Shown here one piece after another: positions 16,972 through 24,940 of a stretch of DNA of 64,000 nt. The notes below the pieces were generated by a model, which made no database searches, was not told the DNA's origin, and worked only from the letters and a program-made list of their open reading frames with translations. The stretch spans positions 48,452 to 112,451 of the forward strand of contig WQWI01000003.1 in the NCBI GenBank assembly GCA_009785425.1, given 5' to 3'. Every line of letters starts with the position of its first letter. The stretch's first letter is position 1. Source of the DNA: Bacteroidales bacterium. GTDB lineage: Bacteria > Bacteroidota > Bacteroidia > Bacteroidales > P3. A program made the position numbers and the translations under genes.

Positions 16972-17120
16972 CAGATCCCTCACTTCGTTCGGGATGACAA
17001 CGTGTTGCATGTGGTGGGTATAGGAGTATGCGGAGGCGGCGAAGCCGCCTCCGCATACTCCCCCTCTTTTTGCGGTACACCGTCATTCCGAAGGAGCAAA
17101 GCGACTGAGGAATCTGCCTG
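16972..17120. repeat. composite palindromic element (family A ends, 18-bp inner hairpin)
   Basis: The outer ends are a related inverted pair, CTCACTTCGTTCGGGATGAC (16979-16998) and GTCATTCCGAAGGAGCAAAG (from 17082). Inside is a perfect 18-bp stem, arms 17023-17040 and 17044-17061, with loop GAA and apex GGC-GAA-GCC. The architecture is that of 407-540 but the stem sequence differs while staying fully paired. It occupies the whole spacer between the EEP nuclease and the TonB receptor. Confidence 0.8.
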
Positions 17121-17152
17121 CTATTATACTTTGAATTAAGCCAAAAAAACAT

Positions 17153-19966
17153 ATGCGTACCTTATTAACAACAGCCCTAATCGCAATCTCTGCGGTATTG
17201 TCGGCCCAAACCGAGGAAATCCGAGGAACAGCCATCAACCGAATCGGCGGAAATGCACCAATAGAAGGTGCAACCGTTCACGTAACCAACAATGTTGACG
17301 AACGCATTGTAACAACTGATGAAGCCGGACAATTTACAGTTTCGAATTTGCCTGCCGGAACGTGGAGAATCACTATTTCTGCGGCAGACTTCGACAGTTA
17401 CGAGGCTTCGCTGACCCTGCCCGCAGGTGCTACGCTTAATTTAGGAAACGTTTTTATGTTTCCCGAGTCAGATGTCTCTGCAATGGATGAGGGAATGGGT
17501 GAATTTGAGTCCGAAGGCGACGACTTTCAAGGTGGCGGTCTTGCCCTTTTAGGCGGACAAGATGTATTTACAAGTATTTCCAATGCAAGATTCAGCCAAA
17601 TGCGTTTTCGTGCAAGAGGTTACGATTTTAACCTCAACAGGACATTTCTTAATGGTCTGTTGATGAATGATATCAACACGGGCGGCTCGCCGTTTTCGCT
17701 TTGGGGTGGTTTGAATGATGTAACACGCAATCAAGACCGTTCGAGAGGTATGCAACCCACATCATTCGGTGTTGGTGGTGTTGCCGGAACGTCTAACCTT
17801 TCAACCAACGCATCACGCATTCGTCGTGGTTTTCAGATTAACTATACAGCCTCCGGAGGCGCTTGGGCACATCGTTTGGGTGTGGCTTGGGCAAACCCAA
17901 TTCGTCCGAATTGGTACTTGGCGGTTATGGGTTCGGTGCGTTATACACCGGCAGACAATCCGCTCGCTTGGGATTTGGGAACGTACGGACAAGGTGCGTC
18001 TTATTTTGTGGCACTCGAACACCGCATTAGTCCCGGACAAAGTTTGTCCTTCACCTTTTTGGGTGCACCCAATATGCGAGGTGCATTTGCACCTCCTACA
18101 CAGGAAGTTATCGACTTGGTTCAAAATCCATTCTACAATGCAAATATCGGTTGGCAAGCCGGACAAATTCGCAACGCACGTGTGAGAAATTCGCACGAGC
18201 CGGTTGCGATGTTGGAATACAGCAATCGTATCAACCACAGATTACGCATACAAGCCGCCACAAGTTTCCGTTTCGGACGAAGCGGTTTCACCTCATTAGA
18301 TTGGTTCAATGCACCTGATCCTCGCCCGGATCATCATCGCAATCTGCCAAGTTGGTTTACCGATTTCGGAACGTTTAATCCAATCCAAGGCGAAAACGCA
18401 AGAGAAGGCTGGCTCACCGACCGAAACATCCGATACATCAACTGGGACGGTATGCACAACGTGAATTTTAACAACTGGGATCGTGTCGAAAATGTTACGA
18501 TTGGTGGCGTTCAGGGGCAAACTATTGAAGGCTTACGCTCCAAATATGTTGTCGATAATCGCCGTGCCGACCAGCGTGAACTCAACACAGGATTTACAGT
18601 AAACGCACTCATCACAAACAATGTCAGACTAACCGGAGGTTTGACTTATCGTTGGAACCGCACACATTATTTCAAAGAAATGGTCGACCTTTTGGGAGGC
18701 GATTTTTGGATTGACCTCAACCAGTTTGCACAGCGTATTGGCGGTGAGGGTGATGAGGGCTACGAAGGTGGCGTTGCCGTTGATGCCGGAGATAGGGCTC
18801 AAATTGACCTGAATAATCCTAACCGTGTGATTAGAGAGGGCGACATCTTTGGATACAACTATTTTTCGTTCACACAACGAGGTACGGCTTGGGCTGTTGC
18901 CAATATCACGCTCGGACGAAGTATGGAGGCTTATGTTGGAGCAGATGTCGGTTTCACCTCATTCTACAGAGAGGGTTTGTTCAGACACGGACTGTTTCCG
19001 GAAAATTCTTACGGAAAGTCAAACACATATTCATTTTTGAGTTACACCTTGCAAGCAGGCTTAAATTATCAAATCGGCAGACCGCATTTGATCAGTGCAA
19101 ACGTGTTTTATTCGCAACAACCGCCTCTGTTTAGAGATGCATTTCTTTCGCCACGAACACGCAACACAACGGTGGATAATTTAGTTCCGGAGCGGATTTT
19201 TTCAGCAGATATTATTTACAGTTTTCGTATGCCTGGTGCACGTTTTCGTGTAGGGGCTTTTTATACCGAAATTCACGATAGAAGTCGAGTAACATCATTT
19301 TTTGATGATGTACAGCGAACGATGAGTAATTTCGCTTTAAGCGGAATTTCCCAACGCCACGCAGGTGTGGAATTTGGTGCTGAAGTGCACGTTTGGAACG
19401 GTATCTCATTGAGAGGAGCACTCGCTTACGGCGATTATATCTACACATCAAACCCTCTTCTTACGCAAACCGACAACAACAACGACCGAACTGTTTTGGA
19501 AAACGAGCGTGTGTATTGGAGCGGATTTATGGTGTCGGGAACACCGCAATTAGCGGCGAATATCGGTATCGAATATCGTGCCAGACGAGGTTGGTGGGCA
19601 GGACTTGATTTGAACTACTACGACTTTTCGTTCATCAGTATGAACCCAAGACGTAGAATGGACGATGTAAGCCGAAACCTTACCCCTGAACAATATGCAA
19701 ATATGGTCAGACAAGAAAAGTTCTCTCCCGGATTTGTTCTCAATGCCAACGTCGGACGCTGGTGGTCTCTAAGTAACAGACGATACCAACTCGGTGTGAT
19801 GTTTTCGATGAGCAATATTTTGAACAACCAAAGTATGGTTAGCGGAGGTTTTGAACAATCACGCTTGTGGCACGACAGTGGCAACGATACATTCAGACCA
19901 TTCCAGTCTCGATACACTTATATGAGCGGAACCTCGTTTTTCCTTAACGTATTTTTCAGATTTTAG
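17153..19966 (+). CDS. TonB-dependent outer-membrane receptor with carboxypeptidase-like regulatory domain
   Basis: A 937-residue outer-membrane receptor with a signal peptide at 1-19 (VLSAQ). Residues about 22-105 are a CarboxypepD_reg-like beta-sandwich (AINRIGGNAPIEGATVHV...TTDEAGQFTVSNLPAG). A plug domain follows (about 130-225: RFRARGYDFNLNRTFLNGLL), then a long beta-barrel ending in the aromatic-rich FFLNVFFRF with terminal phenylalanine. It is not a SusC by sequence pattern and no SusD lies next to it. The companion gene is a DUF5689-type lipoprotein 81 nt downstream. With the upstream nucleases this suggests import of nucleic-acid breakdown products; the substrate is inferred only. 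Confidence 0.85.
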   Translation: MRTLLTTALIAISAVLSAQTEEIRGTAINRIGGNAPIEGATVHVTNNVDERIVTTDEAGQFTVSNLPAGTWRITISAADFDSYEASLTLPAGATLNLGNVFMFPESDVSAMDEGMGEFESEGDDFQGGGLALLGGQDVFTSISNARFSQMRFRARGYDFNLNRTFLNGLLMNDINTGGSPFSLWGGLNDVTRNQDRSRGMQPTSFGVGGVAGTSNLSTNASRIRRGFQINYTASGGAWAHRLGVAWANPIRPNWYLAVMGSVRYTPADNPLAWDLGTYGQGASYFVALEHRISPGQSLSFTFLGAPNMRGAFAPPTQEVIDLVQNPFYNANIGWQAGQIRNARVRNSHEPVAMLEYSNRINHRLRIQAATSFRFGRSGFTSLDWFNAPDPRPDHHRNLPSWFTDFGTFNPIQGENAREGWLTDRNIRYINWDGMHNVNFNNWDRVENVTIGGVQGQTIEGLRSKYVVDNRRADQRELNTGFTVNALITNNVRLTGGLTYRWNRTHYFKEMVDLLGGDFWIDLNQFAQRIGGEGDEGYEGGVAVDAGDRAQIDLNNPNRVIREGDIFGYNYFSFTQRGTAWAVANITLGRSMEAYVGADVGFTSFYREGLFRHGLFPENSYGKSNTYSFLSYTLQAGLNYQIGRPHLISANVFYSQQPPLFRDAFLSPRTRNTTVDNLVPERIFSADIIYSFRMPGARFRVGAFYTEIHDRSRVTSFFDDVQRTMSNFALSGISQRHAGVEFGAEVHVWNGISLRGALAYGDYIYTSNPLLTQTDNNNDRTVLENERVYWSGFMVSGTPQLAANIGIEYRARRGWWAGLDLNYYDFSFISMNPRRRMDDVSRNLTPEQYANMVRQEKFSPGFVLNANVGRWWSLSNRRYQLGVMFSMSNILNNQSMVSGGFEQSRLWHDSGNDTFRPFQSRYTYMSGTSFFLNVFFRF

Positions 19967-20020
19967 GCTTCGACTTCGCTCAGCCACCGAAATGCGGTCG
20001 TTGAGCGAAGTCGAAACGCC
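19967..20020. repeat. family C inverted repeat after the TonB receptor stop
   Basis: TTCGACTTCGCTCA (19969-19982) pairs with TGAGCGAAGTCGAA (20002-20015), a 14-bp stem. It begins immediately after the TAG stop. A second copy in opposite orientation is at 22901-22957. It could slow transcription between receptor and lipoprotein; no U-tract follows. Confidence 0.75.
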
Positions 20021-20047
20021 CACACAGTATAAAACAAACTAAAACCA

Positions 20048-21172
20048 ATGAAACAGATATCAAAAATCAGCATTTTCGCTATTATCGCAGTAACGCTCAC
20101 CGCTTGTTTCCAATATGACGAGCCACCACGCCAAGAGCCTGTTGTTATCAACCCTGACCACGTCATAACCATTGCAGAATTGCAAGGCTTGTTTCGCAGC
20201 CAGGGGACTCAACCTCTTACCATTCGTGATAGCGTAGTTTTGCCTTCCGGTCGAGTGGTTCGTGACAGTATTTACATTTCCGGTCAAGTAGTTAGTAGCG
20301 ACCGCGATGGCAACATTTTTCGTGAAATGTTTATTCAAGACGAAACCGGAGGACTAAGAATCAGGGTAGGGCGTTCGAACTTGTATAATTTTTACAGATT
20401 GGGACAACACGTTTATATTCGAGTGGACGGTTTGACTATCGGAAACAATAACGGAACATTGGAATTAGGTCTTAGGTCTGAAAACTTTACAACCGGCTTT
20501 ATTGATGTGGCTTGGCTGATCAATCGCCACGTTTTGCCGGGCAGGCAAGATACGCTGGTGAAGCCAAAAACTTTTACACTTCAAGAACTTAACAGTTCTA
20601 CCTTCCTCGCAGATTCAAATTTGGTCGGAACTTTGGTTAAAATTGAAAATGTCAGATTTTCTCACACCACCGCAGGCACAGGTGCTCGTCCATTCGGTCA
20701 ACTTTCCACGTGGGCAAACCCTTTTCCTGCAGATGGTGGTGCACCTCAGTCCGTAAATCAAAATTTTGTTGCCGGAAACGATACAATTATTATAAGAACA
20801 AGCGGACATGCTCGTTTTGCTCGTGATTTAGTACCACGTTGCGCCGTAAATATCGTTGGCGTTCTGACCGTTTTCGGAGGCAATAGCCAGATATTTATAC
20901 GTGACCTAAATGATGTAACTCCGGTAGGAATATACACCATAACCATTGCAGCACCAACAGGAGGAACAATCAGAGTAATGGACGGAAACGATGAAGTACA
21001 AAGCGGTGATAAACGAATGGGCTGTACCATACTAACCTTGATAGCAACACCCAACGAAGGTTACAGGTTTGTCCAATGGTGGGACGGCAATACAGAATTA
21101 GAACGCACAGGAATTCTTATTTCCAATATAACGGTTTCGGCAACGTTTGTTGAAATACCTGAAACACCTTAA
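20048..21172 (+). CDS. DUF5689-type OB-fold lipoprotein with C-terminal InlB-like repeat
   Basis: A 374-residue lipoprotein with a signal ending VTLTAC. Residues about 35-300 match the DUF5689 pattern: an ITIAELQGL start, FIQDETGGLRIRVG, LGQHVYIRVDGLTIG, then a second half with LVGTLVKIENVRFS and FIRDLNDVTP. The two halves look like OB folds, a common nucleic-acid-binding fold. Residues about 305-370 are a divergent InlB B-repeat (APTGGTI...GYRFVQWWDG...VSATF). DUF5689 genes commonly follow TonB-receptor genes in Bacteroidota, so a surface ligand-binding partner analogous to SusD is plausible. It lies 5 nt before the response regulator gene. Confidence 0.75.
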   Translation: MKQISKISIFAIIAVTLTACFQYDEPPRQEPVVINPDHVITIAELQGLFRSQGTQPLTIRDSVVLPSGRVVRDSIYISGQVVSSDRDGNIFREMFIQDETGGLRIRVGRSNLYNFYRLGQHVYIRVDGLTIGNNNGTLELGLRSENFTTGFIDVAWLINRHVLPGRQDTLVKPKTFTLQELNSSTFLADSNLVGTLVKIENVRFSHTTAGTGARPFGQLSTWANPFPADGGAPQSVNQNFVAGNDTIIIRTSGHARFARDLVPRCAVNIVGVLTVFGGNSQIFIRDLNDVTPVGIYTITIAAPTGGTIRVMDGNDEVQSGDKRMGCTILTLIATPNEGYRFVQWWDGNTELERTGILISNITVSATFVEIPETP

Positions 21173-21177
21173 TCCCT

Positions 21178-21849
21178 ATGCAAAAAAAAATCTTATTAGT
21201 CGATGACGAGCCGGATATACTGGAGTTTCTAAAATACAATTTAGAAAAAGCCGAATTCGAAGTAGTTACCGCTAACAACGGAAAAGAAGCTATTGCATTG
21301 GCAGAAAAAACAAATCCGGATCTGATTGTTTTAGATGTGATGATGCCGGAAATGGACGGCGTCGAAGCATGTCAAGAACTTCGACAAATTGAGAAATTAG
21401 CACAAACGTTGATTGTTTTTCTTACCGCTCGAGGCGAAGATTATTCACAAATAGCAGGTTTCGGAGCAGGTGCCGACGATTATATTACAAAGCCTATCAG
21501 CCCAAAACTTTTTGTCACAAAAATCAATGCTTTGCTTAAACGTTCTCGTTTTGTTGAAAAAAGAGAGCTCAAAACCAAAGACATTGTCATCGACCGTGAG
21601 AAGTTTATCGTAATCAAAAACGGCAAAACATTTTCACTGCCGAGGAAAGAATTCCAACTTCTCGAATTGCTGGCTTCTAAACCCGGAAAAGTGTTTACAA
21701 GGCACGAGATTTTTAGAGAAGTTTGGGGCGATAATGTGGTTGTCGGTGACAGAACGATCGATGTGCACGTACGAAAAATCCGAGATCGTTTGAACTTAGA
21801 CACCATAAAAACAGTGAAAGGCATCGGCTATAAATTCGAAGACGAATGA
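21178..21849 (+). CDS. OmpR/PhoB-family response regulator
   Basis: A 223-residue two-component regulator. The receiver domain (1-120) has the acidic pocket VDDEPD, phospho-acceptor D53 in VLDVMMPEMDG, and K in DDYITKPISP. The C-terminal winged helix (about 128-222) has the typical LPRKEFQLLELLASKPGKVF and DRTIDVHVRKIRDRL. Its last bases overlap the kinase gene (ATGA). It follows the lipoprotein gene by 5 nt, so co-transcription with the receptor/lipoprotein unit is likely. PhoB-like pairs elsewhere sense phosphate, but the input here is not known. Confidence 0.9.
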   Translation: MQKKILLVDDEPDILEFLKYNLEKAEFEVVTANNGKEAIALAEKTNPDLIVLDVMMPEMDGVEACQELRQIEKLAQTLIVFLTARGEDYSQIAGFGAGADDYITKPISPKLFVTKINALLKRSRFVEKRELKTKDIVIDREKFIVIKNGKTFSLPRKEFQLLELLASKPGKVFTRHEIFREVWGDNVVVGDRTIDVHVRKIRDRLNLDTIKTVKGIGYKFEDE

Positions 21850-22892
21850 CCTTTAAAAAGTACGTCAGCTCTAACCAAATTGCACTGATTGCAGCAACAC
21901 TGGTTTGCTTGTTTACCGTTGGCTTGGCTCTTATTCTGAGACATGTGCAGTGGACATGCTGGTTCACAATAATCACCATTGTAGCTCTGTTTCTTTGCTC
22001 ATATTTGGTATTTCAGTTTCTGCTCAAAAAATTTTTTGAAAACCGCCTTAAAGTTATTTACAAATCCATTTATTCCAAAAAGAAAACACGAGATGATTTT
22101 CTGAGAATACACCGTGAACTCGGGCTTTCCGGCGTTGAAGAAGAAGTTCAAAACTGGCTGTTGAAGCAAGAAGTGGCTTTGGAGAAAATGCAAGAGCTCG
22201 AAGCCTATCGTAGGGAGTTTTTAGGAAATATCTCACACGAATTAAAAACACCGGTTTTTAATATACAAGGCTATATCTCTACACTTTTAGACGGAGCCAT
22301 CAACGACTCAAAGGTCAATCGAAACTATTTGGAACGTACCGAAACAAGTCTTGAACGCATGATTTCGATAATCAACGACTTGGATATTATTTCGAAATTC
22401 GAAAATAATCAGGTCGTTCCTCACTATTCGGAATTCAATCTCGAAACATTGGTTAAAGAGGTTTTTGATGATTTTGAAATCAAAGCCAAAGAACGAGGTG
22501 TTCAGTTTTCGTTCAGAAATAAGACAAAATCCGAGCCGATAGTTTATGCCGACAACCAACAAATCAAACAAGTTATTTCGAACTTGATTGAAAATTCAAT
22601 TCGCTATCTCGACAAAGATGACCCGTATGCAAAAGTTACCATTTACGATATGCACGAAAAGGTTCTAGTGGAAATTTCCGACAATGGTATTGGTGTTGCG
22701 GAAAGCGATTTGTTGCGGATTTTTGAGCGATTTTATCGAACCGACAAAGCACGTTCTCGTGAAAGAGGCGGATCGGGCTTGGGGTTAGCTATTGTGAGGC
22801 ATATCATCAATGCTCACAATCAAAATATTTCAGTGAGAAGCACACTTGGGGAAGGCACAACATTTGGTTTTACTCTCGATAAGGTAAATTAA
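21846..22892 (+). CDS. membrane sensor histidine kinase
   Basis: A 348-residue sensor kinase with two N-terminal membrane helices (about 12-31 and 39-60) and almost no periplasmic loop, so it probably senses within the membrane or through a partner. A linker leads to the HisKA domain with H131 in NISHELKTP. The HATPase domain has the N box (NLIENSIRY), G1 (DNGIG), F (FERFYR) and G2 (GGSGLGLAIV). It resembles the PhoR class. The 4-nt overlap with the regulator gene shows a cognate pair. A family C repeat follows and separates it from the convergent protease gene. Confidence 0.9.
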   Translation: MTFKKYVSSNQIALIAATLVCLFTVGLALILRHVQWTCWFTIITIVALFLCSYLVFQFLLKKFFENRLKVIYKSIYSKKKTRDDFLRIHRELGLSGVEEEVQNWLLKQEVALEKMQELEAYRREFLGNISHELKTPVFNIQGYISTLLDGAINDSKVNRNYLERTETSLERMISIINDLDIISKFENNQVVPHYSEFNLETLVKEVFDDFEIKAKERGVQFSFRNKTKSEPIVYADNQQIKQVISNLIENSIRYLDKDDPYAKVTIYDMHEKVLVEISDNGIGVAESDLLRIFERFYRTDKARSRERGGSGLGLAIVRHIINAHNQNISVRSTLGEGTTFGFTLDKVN

Positions 22893-22900
22893 TGACACAC

Positions 22901-22957
22901 GGGCGTTTCGGCTACGTTCAACGACCGTGTGTTTCGGTGGCAGAGCGAAGCCGAAGC
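22901..22957. repeat. family C inverted repeat between convergent genes
   Basis: The reverse complement aligns with 19967-20020: both contain GCCACCGAAA, then CGGTCGTTGA and CGAAACGCCC in the same order. It lies between the kinase stop and the protease stop and may serve as a bidirectional terminator-like hairpin. Confidence 0.7.
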
Positions 22958-22962
22958 TACCA

Positions 22963-24165
22963 CTACCACTTCTGCACAACACGCCTCGCAGTACCACCTT
23001 CAGAGTCTTGCAAAAGTACGTTTGTATTGAACATTTGACCGTTTCGCATATAGGTCAATTCGATGGTTTCTCCCGGGCGAAGTTGTCCGATAATTTCAAA
23101 AAAATCGCCACCGGTATTAATAGGTCTTCCATCTATTTTCATCATAATATCGCCAACTCTAAGTCCTGCGACTTCAACAGCACCGCCCTGAGTAATACGT
23201 TCGATACGCAACCCGTCGATATAGTTGAAATTATTGCTCGCATTGCTTACTTGGTACATAGGCATAAACAAAAGCCCGAGAAAAGCACGCTGCACTTCCC
23301 CAAAGGTGCGTAAATCCTCACTTACTTTTCTCGCTGTATTCACAGGAACAGCAAAAGAATACCCGGAAAATGCCCCGCTTGGTGAGGCGATTGCAGTATT
23401 GATACCAATTAATTCCCCGTATAAATTGACCAAGGCACCTCCGCTGTTTCCGCGATTGACAGCTGCATCGGTTTGAATAAACGACTCAATCGGAGGTCCG
23501 CCTCCGGCTGCCGCCATGTGTCTCGATATAATAGGTATGTTTCTTGCTTTTGCACTGACAATTCCCGCTGTTACCGTAGAGTTTAGATTAAACGGATTTC
23601 CAACAGCAAGCACCCATTGCCCCACCCTAACCTCGTCGGAATTTCCAAACGTCAAATAACTTAAATTTTGTGCATCAACTCTCAACAAAGCAATATCTGT
23701 CGAGGGATCTGTTCCTACAATGGTTGCAGGGAGTGTTCTTCGATTGTTAAATGTTATTTCAACCCTTTCAGCACCTTGTATCACATGATTGTTCGTAATG
23801 ATATACCCGTCCGGCGAAATCACAACCCCTGAGCCAAAGCCCTCTACACGCTGTGGCGAACGTGGTGATCGTGGGGACGGTCGTCCGAAAAAATGCTCAA
23901 AAAAACCAAAATAATCATCATAAAATCGAGGTCTAACCAAGAATTCCGATTTAACGTGAACAACCGCATTTATTGAACGCTCTGCGGCATCTTCGAAACT
24001 TGGAAAGTTTCCGGGCTGTATAGGTCTGGCTGTTGAAGTTCGGGGTTGCGGATTTTGGGGCAATGCGTGTTGTGCTGTTTTTGCAAAAACCCGCACGGAA
24101 AACAGGGATACACTAACGCTGACAAACGTAATAATTAAGCCGAGAAGTAAGATTTTTTTGTTCAT
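22963..24165 (-). CDS. htrA: HtrA/Deg-family periplasmic serine protease
   Basis: A periplasmic quality-control protease of 400 residues. The start at 24165 (MNKKILLLGLIITFV) gives an N-terminal signal or anchor helix; the frame runs further upstream without one. The trypsin-like domain has H127 in YIITNNHVI, D157 in DPSTDIALL and S241 in NRGNSGGAL. One PDZ domain is visible at about 310-390 (GGAVEVAGLRVGDIMMKIDG); most DegP-type family members have two, so this is a shorter DegS/DegQ-like form. It is convergent with the two-component genes. Confidence 0.92.
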   Translation of the reverse strand: MNKKILLLGLIITFVSVSVSLFSVRVFAKTAQHALPQNPQPRTSTARPIQPGNFPSFEDAAERSINAVVHVKSEFLVRPRFYDDYFGFFEHFFGRPSPRSPRSPQRVEGFGSGVVISPDGYIITNNHVIQGAERVEITFNNRRTLPATIVGTDPSTDIALLRVDAQNLSYLTFGNSDEVRVGQWVLAVGNPFNLNSTVTAGIVSAKARNIPIISRHMAAAGGGPPIESFIQTDAAVNRGNSGGALVNLYGELIGINTAIASPSGAFSGYSFAVPVNTARKVSEDLRTFGEVQRAFLGLLFMPMYQVSNASNNFNYIDGLRIERITQGGAVEVAGLRVGDIMMKIDGRPINTGGDFFEIIGQLRPGETIELTYMRNGQMFNTNVLLQDSEGGTARRVVQKW

Positions 24166-24276
24166 AGTGTCGTTGTTTATTTCTATATTATTGCAAAAAC
24201 CGTTCCAAACCAACAGAAAAAAGCTCATAAAATTTGGTTGGCCAAAATCCGCCATGCCAAATTCAATTAAATTTCG

Positions 24277-24284
24277 TATCTTTG
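24277..24284 (+). promoter_or_regulatory. -7 box upstream of the GNAT gene
   Basis: TATCTTTG at 24277-24284 without a clear TTTG at the expected -33 position. The predicted start near 24289 makes the ATG at 24301 the likely start codon and rules out the TTG at 24289. Confidence 0.6.
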
Positions 24285-24300
24285 TAAGTTGAAAACAACG

Positions 24301-24861
24301 ATGAAGAAACAAGAATTTGAAATAATCCTTAAAGCCCTGGAGCCTTCTGACGTTTCGACGCTGTTGAAATGGGAGAACGATCCGAGTATTTGGAATATAA
24401 GCGAAACTATAGAACCACTTTCCAAATACAAATTGAACACCTATATCAAGCAAACGCTGACGTTAGATGTGTTCGGACTTCGTCAGTTGCGACTGATGAT
24501 TCATCGGATTTTCGATTTGGATTTAGACATTACCGAGCCTATCGGAACAATTGATTTGTTTGAATTTGATCCCATTCACAAACATGCAGGAATCGGCATT
24601 ATGTTGCTCAAAGAGCATCAGAGACAGGGCATTGGCAAGATTGCTCTCGACCAATTTTTGGCATATTGTTTTGAAAAACTACACCTTCATTCCGTGTATG
24701 CCAATATCTCGGAAACCAACCTCAACAGTATAAATTTTTTTGAAAATTACGGCTTCAAAAAAGTCGCAGAATATAAGGAATTTCTTTATGAAAACGATCG
24801 ATTTGTTTCACAACTAACCTATCAATTTATTAACCCGTCATTGCGAACTGCGAAGCAGTGA
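24301..24861 (+). CDS. GNAT-family N-acetyltransferase (SpeG/RimJ-like)
   Basis: A 186-residue acetyltransferase that uses acetyl-CoA; the substrate is unknown. The GNAT core is visible: EPIGTIDLFEFDPIHKHAGI (about 77-96), the CoA-binding loop KEHQRQGIGKIAL (about 103-115), and NISETNLNSINFFENYGFKK (about 137-156), as in SpeG/RimJ-like members. The start at 24301 is preferred because the -7 box ends at 24284. The last eight codons (PSLRTAKQ) and the stop lie inside a family A repeat, so the native C-terminus has been replaced or extended. Confidence 0.85.
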   Translation: MKKQEFEIILKALEPSDVSTLLKWENDPSIWNISETIEPLSKYKLNTYIKQTLTLDVFGLRQLRLMIHRIFDLDLDITEPIGTIDLFEFDPIHKHAGIGIMLLKEHQRQGIGKIALDQFLAYCFEKLHLHSVYANISETNLNSINFFENYGFKKVAEYKEFLYENDRFVSQLTYQFINPSLRTAKQ

Positions 24862-24907
24862 AGCAATCTACAGAGCAATGGATTGCTTCGCTACGCTCGC
24901 AATGACG
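24836..24907. repeat. family A palindromic repeat (CGTCATTGCGA type), overlapping the GNAT 3' end
   Basis: It begins CGTCATTGCGAAC and ends GCTCGCAATGACG, forming an imperfect inverted repeat of about 72 nt with inner GAAGCAATC/GATTGCTTC arms. Its left end is translated as the C-terminus of the upstream gene. Confidence 0.8.
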
Positions 24908-24940
24908 ACCACAATTCATAACCCATAATCATTAACTATT

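Noticed and set aside
17153..19966. The TonB receptor as a SusC with a SusD partner
   Set aside because: It lacks the SusC/RagA TonB-box region and plug signature seen in the gene at 62936, and the downstream lipoprotein is DUF5689-type, not SusD.
24166..24453. N-terminal extension of the HtrA protease to 24453
   Set aside because: The extension has no signal peptide and overlaps the divergent GNAT gene; starting at 24165 gives a proper export signal.
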